DNA of 64,000 nucleotides from Lytechinus pictus (GCF_037042905.1 NC_087256.1:26865501-26929500), one strand, 5' to 3'; shown: positions 1 through 9,892, numbered from the stretch's first letter. The notes: a model not told the origin generated them from the sequence alone. Numbers and translations are program-made.

Positions 1-59
1 CTTGCTAATAACATTGTCAATATCAGGTAAGAAATCACATATCATTGCAAAATATATAC

Positions 60-505
60 TCTCATAGTATATTTTCAAAATGTGTTCTCAAAATATATTT
101 TCAAATTATATTCTCAAAATATATTTTTTACTTATATTTTCAAAATATATTCTCAAAGTATATTCTCAAAATATATTTTCAAAATATGTTCTCGAATGTA
201 TTTTCTTAAAACATATCAAAATATGTTCTCAAAATGTTCTCTAAATATATCCTCAAAATATGTTCTCCAAATATATTTCAAAATATATTTTCTTGAAAAA
301 TGTTCTTGAAACATATTCTCAAAATATATATTCTCACAATACAACTGTATGTTCTCAAAATACATTTTCAAAATATATTTTTTTAAAACATTCTCATGAT
401 ATATTCTCAAAATGTATTTTCAAAATTTACTTCCAAAATATATTCTCAAAATGTATACTCAAAATACATTCTCAAATTATATCCTTCAAAAATAAATTCT
501 CAAAA
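60..505. repeat. AT-rich minisatellite, ~14-bp unit
   Basis: About 30 imperfect copies of a 13-15 base unit of the type TTCTCAAAATATAT follow one another. The array stops abruptly before ordinary sequence at about 506. Open frames across it are repeat translations rich in F, S, K, Y and I, and are not genes. The units are diverged, so the array is not very young. Confidence 0.9.
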
Positions 506-683
506 TGGGTAATTCCGTAAGGTGGGCATGCCTGACTCACTATAAAATGTGGGACATCCTGAAAGGCTTTGTCTCTATTCTCTCATTCAGATAAAAAGTT
601 GTAAAGCTTTAAAATTATTACCATGGCTTGAGCAGTTCATGACTTGAAAGGAAAAGTAGAAAATTGGGGAGTGAACAAACAAA

Positions 684-798
684 CAGGGGCCCGCAACACA
701 AAGCTTAGCAATGATCGTAGAACATTTTTCTACGATTGATGAATGGTGAAAACCCAGCGTACGATTAATCGCTAACCATTGTGTTATGGGTTCCATGT
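684..798. mobile_element. Short MITE with GGGCCCGCAACACAAAG-type ends
   Basis: The left end (CAGGGGCCCGCAACACAAAG) is mirrored at 765-794 by CGCTAACCATTGTGTTATGGG. The whole 115 bases can fold into one imperfect hairpin around TCGTAGAA/TTCTACGA. It resembles the element at 2688-2843. It has no coding capacity. Confidence 0.6.
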
Positions 799-1210
799 TG
801 CAATATTTTTGGGAATTGCCTAAATCTAATTTCCTATGTATGTGACACTATTTTGTTTGAAATTTCATGTGATATTGATGTGGGAGTTTGATTATGATTA
901 GTTGTATACTGTATATAGAGACATTTTCCTCCAATTTATTGCAATGCAAAGTTAGAGCCTGAACCCCACCCTCTATGTCGAGATGTTTCTGAGAAATTTG
1001 AAACCAAGCTAACTCTTAGATATTGAAAATATTATATTTGTAACTCTTTATCTCATGATACTATTTATTATGAAAATCTTTCTCATCTTATTATTTTTGC
1101 CTGTGATCTAAGCAAATATTTGTCCCACCACACTAAATCTTGTACGTGTAGAGTACATAATTATGAATTGTTTTCTGCGTTTGTGTCCCTCCACCCCCCC
1201 CCCCCTGCAG

Positions 1211-1286
1211 AGCTATTATCAATCACTTCACACCTAAGATTGATTCCTGGGCGGCCAGTCAGACCACAGCTCTTACAGAGGAACAG
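1211..1286 (+). CDS. ARMH3: Antepenultimate exon of probable ARMH3 (C10orf76)
   Basis: A 76-base exon lies between a ...CCCTGCAG acceptor and a CAG|GTAAGA donor. Its first base completes a split codon. It then reads AIINHFTPKIDSWAASQ followed by TTALTEEQ. It joins in phase 0 to the next exon at 1689, and the joined frame stays open to the stop at 3074. The gene call rests on recalled resemblance of the C-terminus (the [15 protein letters not shown] stretch in the next exon) to ARMH3, an armadillo-like helical protein linked to Golgi PI4-kinase recruitment. Only the C-terminus is in the window; earlier exons lie to the left. The acceptor's pyrimidine tract is an almost pure run of 12 C (1194-1205). 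The 402-base intron that follows shows nothing recognisable. Confidence 0.65.
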
Positions 1287-1688
1287 GTAAGAACCATTAA
1301 ACCCTTTCTTGTCAACTTGACAAGTTGTCATTATAGGCTTTTTGATTGGCCCATTAACTAACATAGAGGGCTGCAACATATTGAATCCACTGTGCATGCT
1401 CTCCCTCATCCACTATCAAAATCAGCATTCTCATGTCATCCCAAATCAGGGACGACGTGCATGAGAGTGCACTTTTTTTCACATTGACACATTTTCCCAT
1501 GGCTGTATCCTTCATCCTCTTTTTTTCCACTGGATGTAGTTCAGTTTGTGCACACATTCAAATAAAAACAGAAAACGTTTTAAGTCTCATTTGTGAATTA
1601 GGCCATATCGCGATCAATGGGTCAGTGTAGAAATAGAAACATTGTCATTCATTATGTCCTTTATGTCCTTTGATCTCTTCTGTCTCAG

Positions 1689-1805
1689 GTTCTTAGCATC
1701 GTGAAGAACAACTACGACACGCTAACTCTGAAGCTGCAGGACAGCTTGGATCAGTTTGAACGCTACGCAGAGAAACCAAAAGAATCAGCCTTCTTCACAC
1801 AATTG
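1689..1805 (+). CDS. ARMH3: Penultimate exon of probable ARMH3
   Basis: This 117-base exon (39 codons, phase 0 at both ends) lies between CTGTCTCAG and TTG|GTAAGT. It reads [18 protein letters not shown], then [20 protein letters not shown] and L. The charged, amphipathic pattern suits a helical-repeat C-terminus. Base composition is clearly less AT-rich than the flanking introns, and the frame is clean only here, which supports a true exon. The downstream intron (1806-2981) is packed with three MITEs, two of them nested. The ARMH3 identification is from memory of the conserved [11 protein letters not shown] block and would need an alignment to confirm. Confidence 0.7.
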
Positions 1806-1919
1806 GTAAGTCGAGCATGGTGGACGGTCCAACTTCCCACTTCAGCTTCACCATTTGTCATTGATAATGAGTTTACTCTCTGAATACATGGAAATCTGTA
1901 TTCTTTGTTATCTGAATCC

Positions 1920-2690
1920 TGGGGGCTGTTTCACAAAGATTTAAGTGACTTAGAGACGCTCTTAAAGGAAAATGAAACCTTTGGAACAAGATAGCTTTTG
2001 CGAAAACAGAAAAATCAAAGAAACAGATCAACAAAAGTTTGAGAAAAATTGAATAAATAATAAGAAAGTTATGAGCATTTGAATTTGGATCATTATTTAA
2101 TGTAGATCCTCCCATTGGCAATGTGTGATGTCACCCGTGAACAACTTTGCCATTACTTTTGTATATATATATTTCACTTAACTGCCTCTTTTATCACATC
2201 TTTGAGAAGATCATGCATTCTTTCTATATGAGGGTATGTAAAACAGATTTTCAAAGAATACAATATGAATAAAGAATTTCTATATCCATATGACAGAGCT
2301 AAAAGAGACATTTTGGGGGCATTTTATAGTCCATCATACGGTAATATTTTCACATGTGACTTCAAACATCTTTGTCGCATTGCCAATTGGAGAATCTCCA
2401 TAGCATTTAGTGATCGCAATATTCAAATGCTCATAACTTTCTCATTATTTGTCTGAATTTTCTCAAACTTTCTTTGAACTTGATTTGTGATTTTTCTGTT
2501 TCCACACAAGCCCACTTGTTCCAAAGGTTTCATTCCCCTTTAATGTCACAGTTGCACATGGTATAAAAGGCATCACCACGTTGGTCAAATCTAGCTAAGA
2601 GGGTGTGCACTACTGAATTGGTTCTTAAGAAAGTATTACTAGTTGTTAATAAACTTGTAAATTCTGAACAGCTATATGAAACACACACCA
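1920..2690. mobile_element. MITE with GTTTCACAAAG ends, split by a second MITE
   Basis: The left piece (1920-1965, CTGGGGGCTGTTTCACAAAG) and the right piece (2540-2690) match the intact copy at 29718-29909, including the internal TATAAAAGGCAT..CCAC.TTGGTCA stretch. A TTAA-flanked MITE (1966-2539) sits inside. The right end (ACAGCTATATGAAAC) is diverged. The element lies within the last ARMH3 intron. Confidence 0.65.
1966..2539. mobile_element. piggyBac-like MITE, TTAA target duplication
   Basis: Inverted ends AGGAAAATGAAACCTTTGG and CCAAAGGTTTCATTCCCCT are flanked by TTAA on both sides (1962-1965, 2540-2543). The inverted similarity extends for more than 60 bases, for example ACAGAAAAATCA against TGATTTTTCTGT. 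The TTAA duplication is the hallmark of the piggyBac superfamily. Related elements are at 14487, 27036, 53059 and 59343. Confidence 0.75.
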
Positions 2691-2843
2691 GGTACCCATA
2701 ACACAAAGGTTAGCGATTCATTGCTGATTTGAAATAACAATTTTGATTGGTTCCTAGTCAGTCTACTGAGCACGCAATGATGATCTTGATAGGCGGATTG
2801 CAATTAGCGATTGATCACTGACCTTTGTGTTCCGGGGCCCTGG
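2688..2843. mobile_element. MITE with CAGG.ACCC..AACACAAAGG ends
   Basis: CAGGTACCCATAACACAAAGG at the left is mirrored by CCTTTGTGTTCCGGGGCCCTG at the right. Inner arms (TTAGCGATTCATTGC / GCAATTAGCGATTGATCA) also pair. It abuts the preceding MITE directly and belongs to the same broad family as 684-798. Confidence 0.6.
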
Positions 2844-2981
2844 CCACTGTCTATGCACATGCTATGATGACCTTGATTGGTCATTGCATGCCCTTGTGTC
2901 GCAGATACATAGCCCAGTTGACAGTACTGTGATGCTTCTTGTTTTAATTTAGTACTTGTTATGATTTCATTTTTGTTGCAG

Positions 2982-3074
2982 GTGCGATCACTGGTGGTCA
3001 ACTTCCGGGTCAACTCTGGCGTGGGCAACCTCGAACAGAAGAGCGTTCTTCAAGAGTTTTCGACCATACAGTGA
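2982..3074 (+). CDS. ARMH3: Terminal exon of probable ARMH3
   Basis: After a TTTTTGTTGCAG acceptor the frame continues in phase 0 for 30 codons and ends in TGA (3072-3074). The sequence is VRSLVVNFRVNSGVGNLEQK followed by SVLQEFSTIQ. Together with the two exons upstream it gives a continuous 94-residue C-terminus ending in EFSTIQ, a sharp C-terminus that I associate with ARMH3. The 3' untranslated region must begin at 3075. No perfect AATAAA was found close by; AATAAG near 3471 is only a weak candidate. The frame that overlaps the stop and runs on to 3442 has no ATG at its first codon (GTG) and translates a purine tract, so it is not a second gene. Confidence 0.7.
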   Translation: MRSLVVNFRVNSGVGNLEQKSVLQEFSTIQ

Positions 3075-3245
3075 TGGCGATGGATACCATGCTCTGGACC
3101 CTTTGCTGCCTGTCCTTCAGATACCGTAGGGCCCCTGCAGAACGCCTCCATTCTGATCTCTCGGCTGCTGTGATCCTTGCCTCTGCCCATGACCCCCATT
3201 CGTCGTGGTCTCTTCCTGCTTGCACAGGGCTTCAAGAGACTCATT

Positions 3246-3440
3246 TTAGATGGGGGGAGGTAGAGAGACATGAAGAGAGAGAGAGAGAAAAATATAGAGG
3301 GGGTGAAGAAGAGTTGGAAGGGGAGGAGATTGCAAGAAAAGAAAAGAATGCTGAGAAGGAGAAGGTACCTTGGCAGGAGGAGGAGGAGGTTGAGAAGAAA
3401 ATGATAGAGGAAAGAAGAGAAGTAGAAGAAGTACATGTAT
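3246..3440. repeat. Purine-rich low-complexity tract in the ARMH3 3' region
   Basis: The + strand is almost pure A/G (GAGAGAGAG, GGAGGAGGAGG, GAAGAGAAG). It directly follows the ARMH3 stop and probably lies in its 3' untranslated region. Such a polypurine strand could form a triplex or slip. Its translations are charge-only or S/P/L-rich and non-biological. Confidence 0.8.
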
Positions 3441-4592
3441 GATATGCTGATAATCAAGTGCAATGTATGAATAAGGAATCTTTAAAATGGTATTCACTGA
3501 ACTAATAATGGCTTTTTTTTTTCAATATTCTCTGTCAACTCTTTGACACTTTAATGTGCCAGTTGAGCTTTCCTTTGCTTTTATGAAGCTGTGGAAGTAT
3601 GTATCATTAATGGCCGTCTGCGTGAAAGAGTTTGCCTGTAACATTTTAGCTGTCATCTCTCATAGGCTTGATATTTAAATGTGCCAGCCCTCAATATGGG
3701 ACAGCTTTTTAGTTTCCCTTTGCTTTTAAAGAGCAGTGACAATGTGCTTTGAAGAGTCCACCTGTGAGCCATGTGTGGTGCATAACCCCTAAAATGTGCC
3801 ATTCCTCAAGAGAATGTCAGTCATTGAATTTGATTCGTGGCAATAACAGTAGCTGGCAACTTGATGGGGATTTCATACCTGATTGCTGAGAAAGCATGGA
3901 TGCTTGTAAGCAAGCAAGCAGAAGACTGAAGGCTTAAGGTCCTCTCCAAGGGACCTGGTAATGAGAAGAATGTCTTACCAGAAGGTACTAGTGTACTAAG
4001 TGAACCTAGGACACTGGAATCCGATAACCACCACTCAGGGTTCTCTTTTTTATATTTCCACATGCAAATCTCTTCTCTTAGAGGCTTTACCTTCAAAGCA
4101 TTGCCACCCTTAATATGTCAAGAGATCAGCTCTAATAATATTGGGATAGCAATGTCAGTGATAGAGGCTGGTAATGTTGCAAGCAATATTTTTTCAGTCA
4201 TAGTTCTACATGTAAGTCTCTGAGGCTTTGTTAACCTTTGGACTGAACTGTCATCAATTCCAAGGGATCCGCTTGCATAACTTTATATCAACGGCAGTGT
4301 AATTTATAAAAGAGATTTCATAGAAGCAATACAAACCTGACTTATATAATCTCAATATTTCCACAGGCCGGTGTTTTACTTTGTGAGTTGAGAACAGTTC
4401 TCCCTGAGCTCTTCCATTGCCATTTCCTCTTATAGTGTGCTACCATCACATTTTTTGCTGCAGCAAATCAGTTAATTCCTTTCGTTGCATGAAGCATATC
4501 AACAGTCAATTGGCAATTTTCAATTAATTGCAAGACAATTATGATTGATTGGGGACCCCAAATTTGCAATTGATCTGATTGGTCCTTTGGCA
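3441..4592. other. Non-coding stretch, nothing recognised
   Basis: No exon-like frame or clear repeat. It contains loosely repeated phrases around AATGTGCCA (near 3550, 3678 and 3792), spaced roughly 115-130 bases apart, which may be a decayed tandem repeat. Confidence 0.5.
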
Positions 4593-4650
4593 AGGCGTCA
4601 ATCCACACTTTGCCACTCTCACCCAGGTGCTAATTGGGTACCGTTAGGAA
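4593..4650 (+). mobile_element. SINE fragment (central body only)
   Basis: GTCAATCCACACTTTGCC and CACCCAGGTGCTAATTGGGTACC match the middle of the neighbouring tRNA-derived SINE. The tRNA head and tail are missing. Confidence 0.6.
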
Positions 4651-4703
4651 ACAACTGTCATTGTGGTTGGTTTAGCGAGGGTACTCCTAACAGGCTGCTT
4701 AAC

Positions 4704-4990
4704 GGGCACGTTGTGGTCTAGTGGTTCTGACTCTCGCCTTTCAACAGAGGGTGGTGGGTTCGAATCCTAGGCATGGCGTGTTTTCCTTCAGCAAGAAATT
4801 TATCCACACTGTGCTGCACTCAACCCAGGTGAGGTGAATGGGTACCCGGCAGATTAATCCCTTGCATGCACCGAGCGCTGGTGATGGTAGCTTGAGCTAA
4901 AGCCGGGGTAATAATAGCAGAGCTTTGTATCCTCTGGCAAAAAGCACTTTATAAATCCAGCTATTATTATTATTATTATTATTATTAAAA
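4704..4990 (+). mobile_element. tRNA-derived SINE with (ATT)n tail
   Basis: The head resembles a tRNA gene. A-box-like TGTGGTCTAGTGG is at 4712-4724 and B box GGTTCGAATCC at 4757-4767, the right spacing for RNA polymerase III. A tRNA-unrelated body (ATCCACACTGTGCTGCACTC, CAGGTGA.TGGGTACC, GCACTTTATAAATCC) and an ATTATTATT tail follow. The acceptor stem does not close, so this is not a functional tRNA gene. Relatives are at 13742, 40863 and 63193, all inverted. Confidence 0.85.
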
Positions 4991-5004
4991 AGCTATGAAT
5001 CCAG

Positions 5005-5090
5005 TGATCTGGTAATAATAATTGTGCAGTGCTTTGAGCAGTCACAGATTTATATCGCGCACTATAAAAGCCAATTATTATTATTATGAA
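5005..5090 (+). mobile_element. SINE 3' tail fragment
   Basis: GTGCAGTGCTTTGAGCAG..TATATCGCGCACTATAAAAGCC followed by ATTATTATTAT looks like a second, 5'-truncated SINE tail inserted behind the first. Confidence 0.5.
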
Positions 5091-5594
5091 TTTCTAGCTC
5101 CAGCCCAATATGTCTAGTACAGTAAGTTCCTGCACAGTGTGCTTCAACCAAGTCATGAAATTGAGGCTGAAAATGGAGAACGTTGAAAATGGCCAACACA
5201 GAAAAGCACACAATGGCACACATATCATTTATTTAAAAAGGCCTTTCTTCAGCTTGCCATGCTTACTTGCTGATTACAGGGAACAATTACTCATTTTCTA
5301 GAGAATCATTTAATAGTTTTTTATATGTTTTACAACATACAGTCACTAAGGTGTCAATATTGTTAGATTGTGTTCGTTTTTATTTGGTGATCATTGTCAC
5401 AGCTGGAAATTGCTTTTTACTTCATATCAGATTAAGCATGAACATGGAGTATACATTCCAGTTGTTTAATCTCTGTCTATCTGAACTTCTTTTTAGTTAG
5501 ATATTTAATTGCTGGACTGTTGAAATCTTGTATCTCATAATTGAAAAAAACAGTAGGTCAACTTTGAAAGCTTGGCTTTTATTGAAGTTATAAC
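5091..5594. other. Non-coding stretch, nothing recognised
   Basis: Short open frames here show no domain, codon bias or splice context. No repeat structure seen. Confidence 0.5.
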
Positions 5595-6090
5595 AAAGGT
5601 TGCAACTTGATCAAAAGTTAGTGAACCCCACCAGAAAATGAACAGATTTTAAGTGTTTAAGTTCTGCCATGTTTTAGATATTTAATTGTGAAGTAAGGTG
5701 ATAACATACAGGCGCGGATCCAGGGGGGCACAGGGGGCATGTGCCCCCCCCCCCCCCTTTGAGAAGCAAAATAAAAATTGTAATGTAAAAATGCCATTGA
5801 AATAGAGGTAAGACCCTTTTTTTTTTCTTGTCAAATTTTTTCGGGAACGAAATATCCTTTATTTGTTGTTGAAACTTTTTTTTTTGTCTTGTCAAAAATT
5901 TCCTCCGAAAAATTTGCCCCCCCCCCCCCTTTTGGAAAATCCTGGATCTGCCCCCTGATAACATATAACATTCAATAACGTTAGTTTGTCTGGACATGCC
6001 AAACATTGTAATATTGTTGTCCACATTCAACACTCGGCATGAAGGAGTGTATTTTGTGGTTGGGGTTCACTAACTTTTTTGCACGGCTGT
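5595..6090. mobile_element. MITE with AAAAGTTAGTGAACCCCA ends, split by a hAT-like MITE
   Basis: AAAAGTTAGTGAACCCCA (5613-5630) is the exact inverse of TGGGGTTCACTAACTTTT (6061-6078). The right end continues into GCACGGCTGTGTA, a mariner-like terminus; the left end is diverged outside the 18-base match. Its interior is interrupted by the element at 5709-5957. Confidence 0.7.
5709..5957. mobile_element. hAT-like MITE with 8-bp target duplication
   Basis: Ends CAGGCGCGGATCCAGGGGGG and CCTGGATCTGCCCCCTG are inverted. ATAACATA stands immediately on both sides (5701-5708, 5958-5965), an exact 8-bp target duplication typical of hAT transposons. Long C runs lie just inside both ends. Similar elements occur at 28018 and possibly 55431. 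Confidence 0.85.
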
Positions 6091-6629
6091 GTACAGTAAT
6101 GAAGAGACTCTTCAGGTAATATGATGTTTCCATCATTGCCATATTTCAAAATAGAGCCTTTTCTGAGCTGCACTCGAAATTTCTGAATTTTAGAACTTTG
6201 CGATGGAAGGGTTTTAGGTTTTTAATGCCCAGTGGCAATAAGTACAATTAATTTGGCCACATGATGTGAAACTTTGTGAATAACTGGAGAGCAAACATTT
6301 CATTGGAAAGATTATCTTTGTTTAAATAATATATTTTGGCTGCATAATGAGAATATGACTAGTTTGATGACATATAATTTTTTAAATTATGATTAATACT
6401 AAGTTATCACTGATGAGTGATCTTATAGTCAACGTGATATATCTCCAAAATGAGAGATTTTGGATTTTGTTAGTACCGGTGCACCTGGCTCTTCATGAAC
6501 CGTTCAGTCACCTTGTCAAAATGTCTTTGGCGCGTCTTTTTGCAGGAATCCCCTGTCAAGGCACCTAGTGTCTTTTCATAGCGGCTTTCCTGTGTTCTCC
6601 GTTGCTTTGTCTCTGAAGTGTGAGAATTG
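6091..6629. other. Non-coding stretch, nothing recognised
   Basis: AT-rich sequence without exon-like frames or recognisable repeats. Confidence 0.45.
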
Positions 6630-7018
6630 TACCGTGTTTACACACGAGTCGGCTCGAGTGTTGAATCCTCAAGCAGGGTCAAACGCGTGCGATGAGGTCA
6701 ACTGTGATCGCGTTTATACTGAAACAAAAAAGGAGAGTTCGACACGGCCCGCGGATCACGAACGGAAGTAGAATAGACGTCACAAATTGATGCCGTGTTT
6801 GACGTAGGTCATGCAGGTTCGACACGGCTTCCTGTTTACTTACGAAAAAAATGAGCGTGTCTGATTTGGCTCGCAGGTTGGAACTTACGATTTTTGGCAG
6901 ATCAAAAAGCCGTGTTCAACAGGGATCACACCGATCGTGTTTACACAGCATAAAATTGCCATGTTGAGCACGGCTCGCGTGTCGAACTCCTGAGTCGAGT
7001 CACTGTGTAAACACGGTA
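6630..7018. mobile_element. MITE with TACCGTGTTTACAC ends
   Basis: TACCGTGTTTACACACGAGTCGG.CTCGAG at the left is the inverse of GAGTCGAGTCACTGTGTAAACACGGTA at the right. The interior is unusually CpG-rich for this window and repeats the motif GTTCGACACGG in both orientations (near 6738, 6820, 6981). The ATG frame at 6568-6771 runs into it and is not a gene. Confidence 0.75.
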
Positions 7019-7365
7019 TACATGGTAAAAGGCCATTGGCGGGATTCCCGCGCGAAAGGACGTGGCTTTGACTTTTGTCAAGTTACCTTATTAAGGTCAT
7101 CTAGAAGAATAAATCTCTATCCTTTGTATTATTAAAGCAAACTATAAATTCTCGCTGTTATCTTTGAAAAAAAGTTCTCTTTTTACAAACAGTAGACAAA
7201 ATTTGCAAAGATCTTTTCTGCCGATTTTTCATTGTTTCTTACTTCATCCTTTTGAGGAGGGCTACAAAAAAGCTGTGAATGAGCAAAAAGAAATAAAGAA
7301 GCCCTTGGGTGCACAACTTACCACCAAGCTGATTCTGCTCACTGTGACTGAAAGAAACTAAAATG

Positions 7366-7612
7366 ATTTTGCAATAAACTCTGGTGTTGATTTAACATCA
7401 GCCTGGAATCTATATATGTCCACACCAGAGATGTATTGAAACAACACCAGTTTGGAATCAAACCGATGCTGTCTCAATACTAATTGGTGTTGTATAAACA
7501 CCTTTCTGGTGTTAGACCAAAACGAAACTGGTGTTGTTTAACACTTCTCTGGTGTGGACATATATATATATTCCGGGCTGGTGTTAAATCAACACCGGAG
7601 TTTTTGCAGTGT
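7366..7612. mobile_element. MITE with ~70-bp inverted ends
   Basis: The left arm (CTCTGGTGTTGATTTAACATCAGCC...CTATATATGTCCACACCAGAGA) is mirrored almost base for base by the right arm, ending CCGGAGTTTTTGCAGTGTA. Interior GGTGTTGT/ACAACACC motifs extend the hairpin. Frames on both strands are palindrome shadows. Confidence 0.85.
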
Positions 7613-7844
7613 AGTGATAATGTCAACATTGCTATTAGACATTTACTTGCAAAATGTGAGTGTAAGTTGGGGTGGTTGGTAAAAATGAGAACTGTCATAT
7701 GCGCACAATGAGACTATTCTTTAATATTTTTTGTCATGAAAAATTGAAGTGGTGTTTTATTTGAAAAAGATTAATTCCATGATCAGGAAAATACATTTAC
7801 TTTCTAGTGATATTGAAAACTTATCTTTCATTCGTACTGCGAAG

Positions 7845-8775
7845 CTTTGGTGTGTAGCATTGCTGGTCAGTCTTATTTAATGATACATGTATAGAAAATG
7901 GGGATGATTTCTACCCATCTGTTACAACAGTATATTCAACCTTGTAACAGTAATTCAAATTTCTTTAATTTATTGTTTACGATACACAAGTAAGGCTCTT
8001 GAACAAGAGTTTGTGCCATATTCTTTGAGCAAGAACCATGCTCAGTGCCTTTCCCAGCAACTTCCCACCATTCTCCATTACTCTGTCTATGTTCAAATGG
8101 GAGGATTAGAAAGTAAAAGACGCTGAGTGTGATTATTGCGAAAAGAAATGCCTCTGACATTTGCTAAGATGCCTCATTATGTATTCTATGGAGTATACAT
8201 AGATTATAATGGTTATATCCCATGGGGATTCAGATGTGATTTTAATTTCTAGATATGTTTATTGCAATATATTAATTTAATATCTTCAGCTGCCCTCTGG
8301 CAAATAACAACTCTGTTTACAATATGTATAAAATATAGATTAATTCTCGTTGAATAAAGTTCATGATCGTCATGAATTCATGATCATTATATTGCCATAT
8401 TGTATTTCTTATACTGTAGTTACACTCCACAAAGAAAGTGGAGAGATGGGGGATATGGGCGGTGGCGGTGTGGGTGGGGGCGGTAAAAAGGAAGGCAGGG
8501 GACAGTAGAAGAAAAAAAGAAATGCTCAATATCGGATTTAGAGATGGAATAGACTGGAGGGGAGTCGATGGAGATTAAATAGTACCCCCCACCCCAGTCA
8601 GAAGGTAGATAAAAAGGACGGAAGGAAGAGAGAGAGTGAGAGAAAGAAAGAAAAGGGGAGGAAGAAAAAGAAAGAAAGGGAGGGAGAAAGATATGAAGGA
8701 AGAAAGAGAAAGAACGAAAAAATGAAAGGAGGAAAGTCAAAGAACTGACGATAGTTTTCCTCGCCCCTACTCGTA
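7845..8775. repeat. Copy 1 of a 0.93-kb tandem duplication
   Basis: It begins CTTTGGTGTGTAGCATTGCTGG and ends ..CGCCCCTACTCGTA. The same sequence starts again at 8776, an offset of exactly 931 bases, with very few substitutions over the first ~600 bases. It includes a purine-rich tract (8600-8740). An identical 74-codon frame in both copies (7936-8160, 8867-9091, -) is explained by the young duplication and has no recognisable domain. Confidence 0.95.
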
Positions 8776-9694
8776 CTTTGGTGTGTAGCATTGCTGGTCA
8801 GTCTTATTTAATGATACATGTATAGAAAATGGGGATGATTTCTACCCATCTGTTACAACAGTATATTCAACCTTGTAACAGTAATTCAAATTTCTTTAAT
8901 TTATTGTTTACGATACACAAGTAAGGCTCTTGAACAAGAGTTTGTGCCATATTCTTTGAGCAAGAACCATGCTCAGTGCCTTTCCCAGCAACTTCCCACC
9001 ATTCTCCATTACTCTGTCTATGTTCAAATGGGAGGATTAGAAAGTAAAAGACGCTGAGTGTGATTATTGCGAAAAGAAATGCCTCTGACATTTGCTAAGA
9101 TGCCTCATTATGTATTCTATGGAGTATTCATAGATTATAATGGTTATATCCCATGGGGATTCAGATGTGATTTTAATTTCTAGATATGTTTATTGCAATA
9201 TATTAATTTAATATCTTCAGCTGCCCTCTGGCAAATAACAACTCTGTTTACAATATGTATAAAATATAGATTAATTCTCGTTGAATAAAGTTCATGATCG
9301 TCATGAATTCATGATCATTATTGCATTTGCCATATTTTTTTTCTTATACTGTAACACTCCACAAAGAAGGTGGAGCGGTGGTGGTGGGGGGGGGGCGGTA
9401 AAAAGGAGGTAGGGGACAGTAGAAGAAAAAAAGAAATGCTCAATATCGGATTTAGAGATGGAATAGACTGGAGGGGAGTCGATGGAGATTAAATAGTACC
9501 CCCCCACCCCAGTCAGAAGGTAGATAAAAAGGACGGAAGGAAGAGAGAGAGAGTGAGAGAAAGAAAGAAAAGGGGAGGAAGAAAAAGAAAGAAAGGGAGG
9601 GAGAAAGATATGAAGGAAGAAAGAGAAAGAACGAAAAAATGAAAGGAGGAAAGTCAAAGAACTGACGATAGTTTTCCTCGCCCCTACTCGTACT
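8776..9694. repeat. Copy 2 of the 0.93-kb tandem duplication
   Basis: Nearly identical to 7845-8775. Differences cluster in the microsatellite parts: length of the GAGAGA run, the GGTGGTGGGGGG tract near 9385, and loss of a few bases at 9345-9360. Its right flank (CAAATTTTTGGTCTACAAATTCACC) is shared with the dispersed copy at 17425-17775, so copy 2 holds the original right junction and copy 1 is the added one. Confidence 0.95.
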
Positions 9695-9790
9695 CAAATT
9701 TTTGGTCTACAAATTCACCACCACCCGCCAAAAATAAGAGGGGCTGAACGAAGGGGAACCGGACAACAGAGGAATGTTTGAAAGGGCGAT
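9440..9790. repeat. Dispersed repeat with purine-rich core
   Basis: GATTTAGAG.TGGAATAGACTGG, the GGGGGTGGGGT/CAGTCAGAAGG stretch, the GAAAGAAAGAAAAGG tract and the tail CCACCACCCGCCAAAAA..AAGAGG all recur at 17425-17775. The family is unknown and no inverted ends were seen. Confidence 0.8.
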
Positions 9791-9892
9791 ATCATTATAA
9801 AAATACTTATTTTTGCTAGCTCGGGCTCGGGACACATTAAACCTAGCCCATCTTTCCTTGAGGCGATTCATAAGTTGTTCGCAGCAGTGGCG

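Noticed and set aside
82..520. Overlapping frames in the first 0.5 kb on both strands
   Set aside because: All are translations of the ~14-bp AT-rich minisatellite.
3071..3442. 123-codon + frame overlapping the ARMH3 stop, rich in E, K and R
   Set aside because: It has no ATG at its first codon (GTG), begins exactly at the ARMH3 stop and mostly translates a purine tract in the 3' region.
4704..4780. tRNA gene
   Set aside because: A and B boxes are present but the acceptor stem does not pair, and a SINE body and ATT tail follow directly.
7936..9091. Identical 74-residue frames at 7936-8160 and 8867-9091 (-)
   Set aside because: Identity is explained by the young 931-bp duplication; no domain, no splice context, and the opposite strand shows nothing.
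8420..9697. F/S/P/L-rich frames on the minus strand
   Set aside because: Translations of the purine-rich tract; low complexity with no stop by composition.
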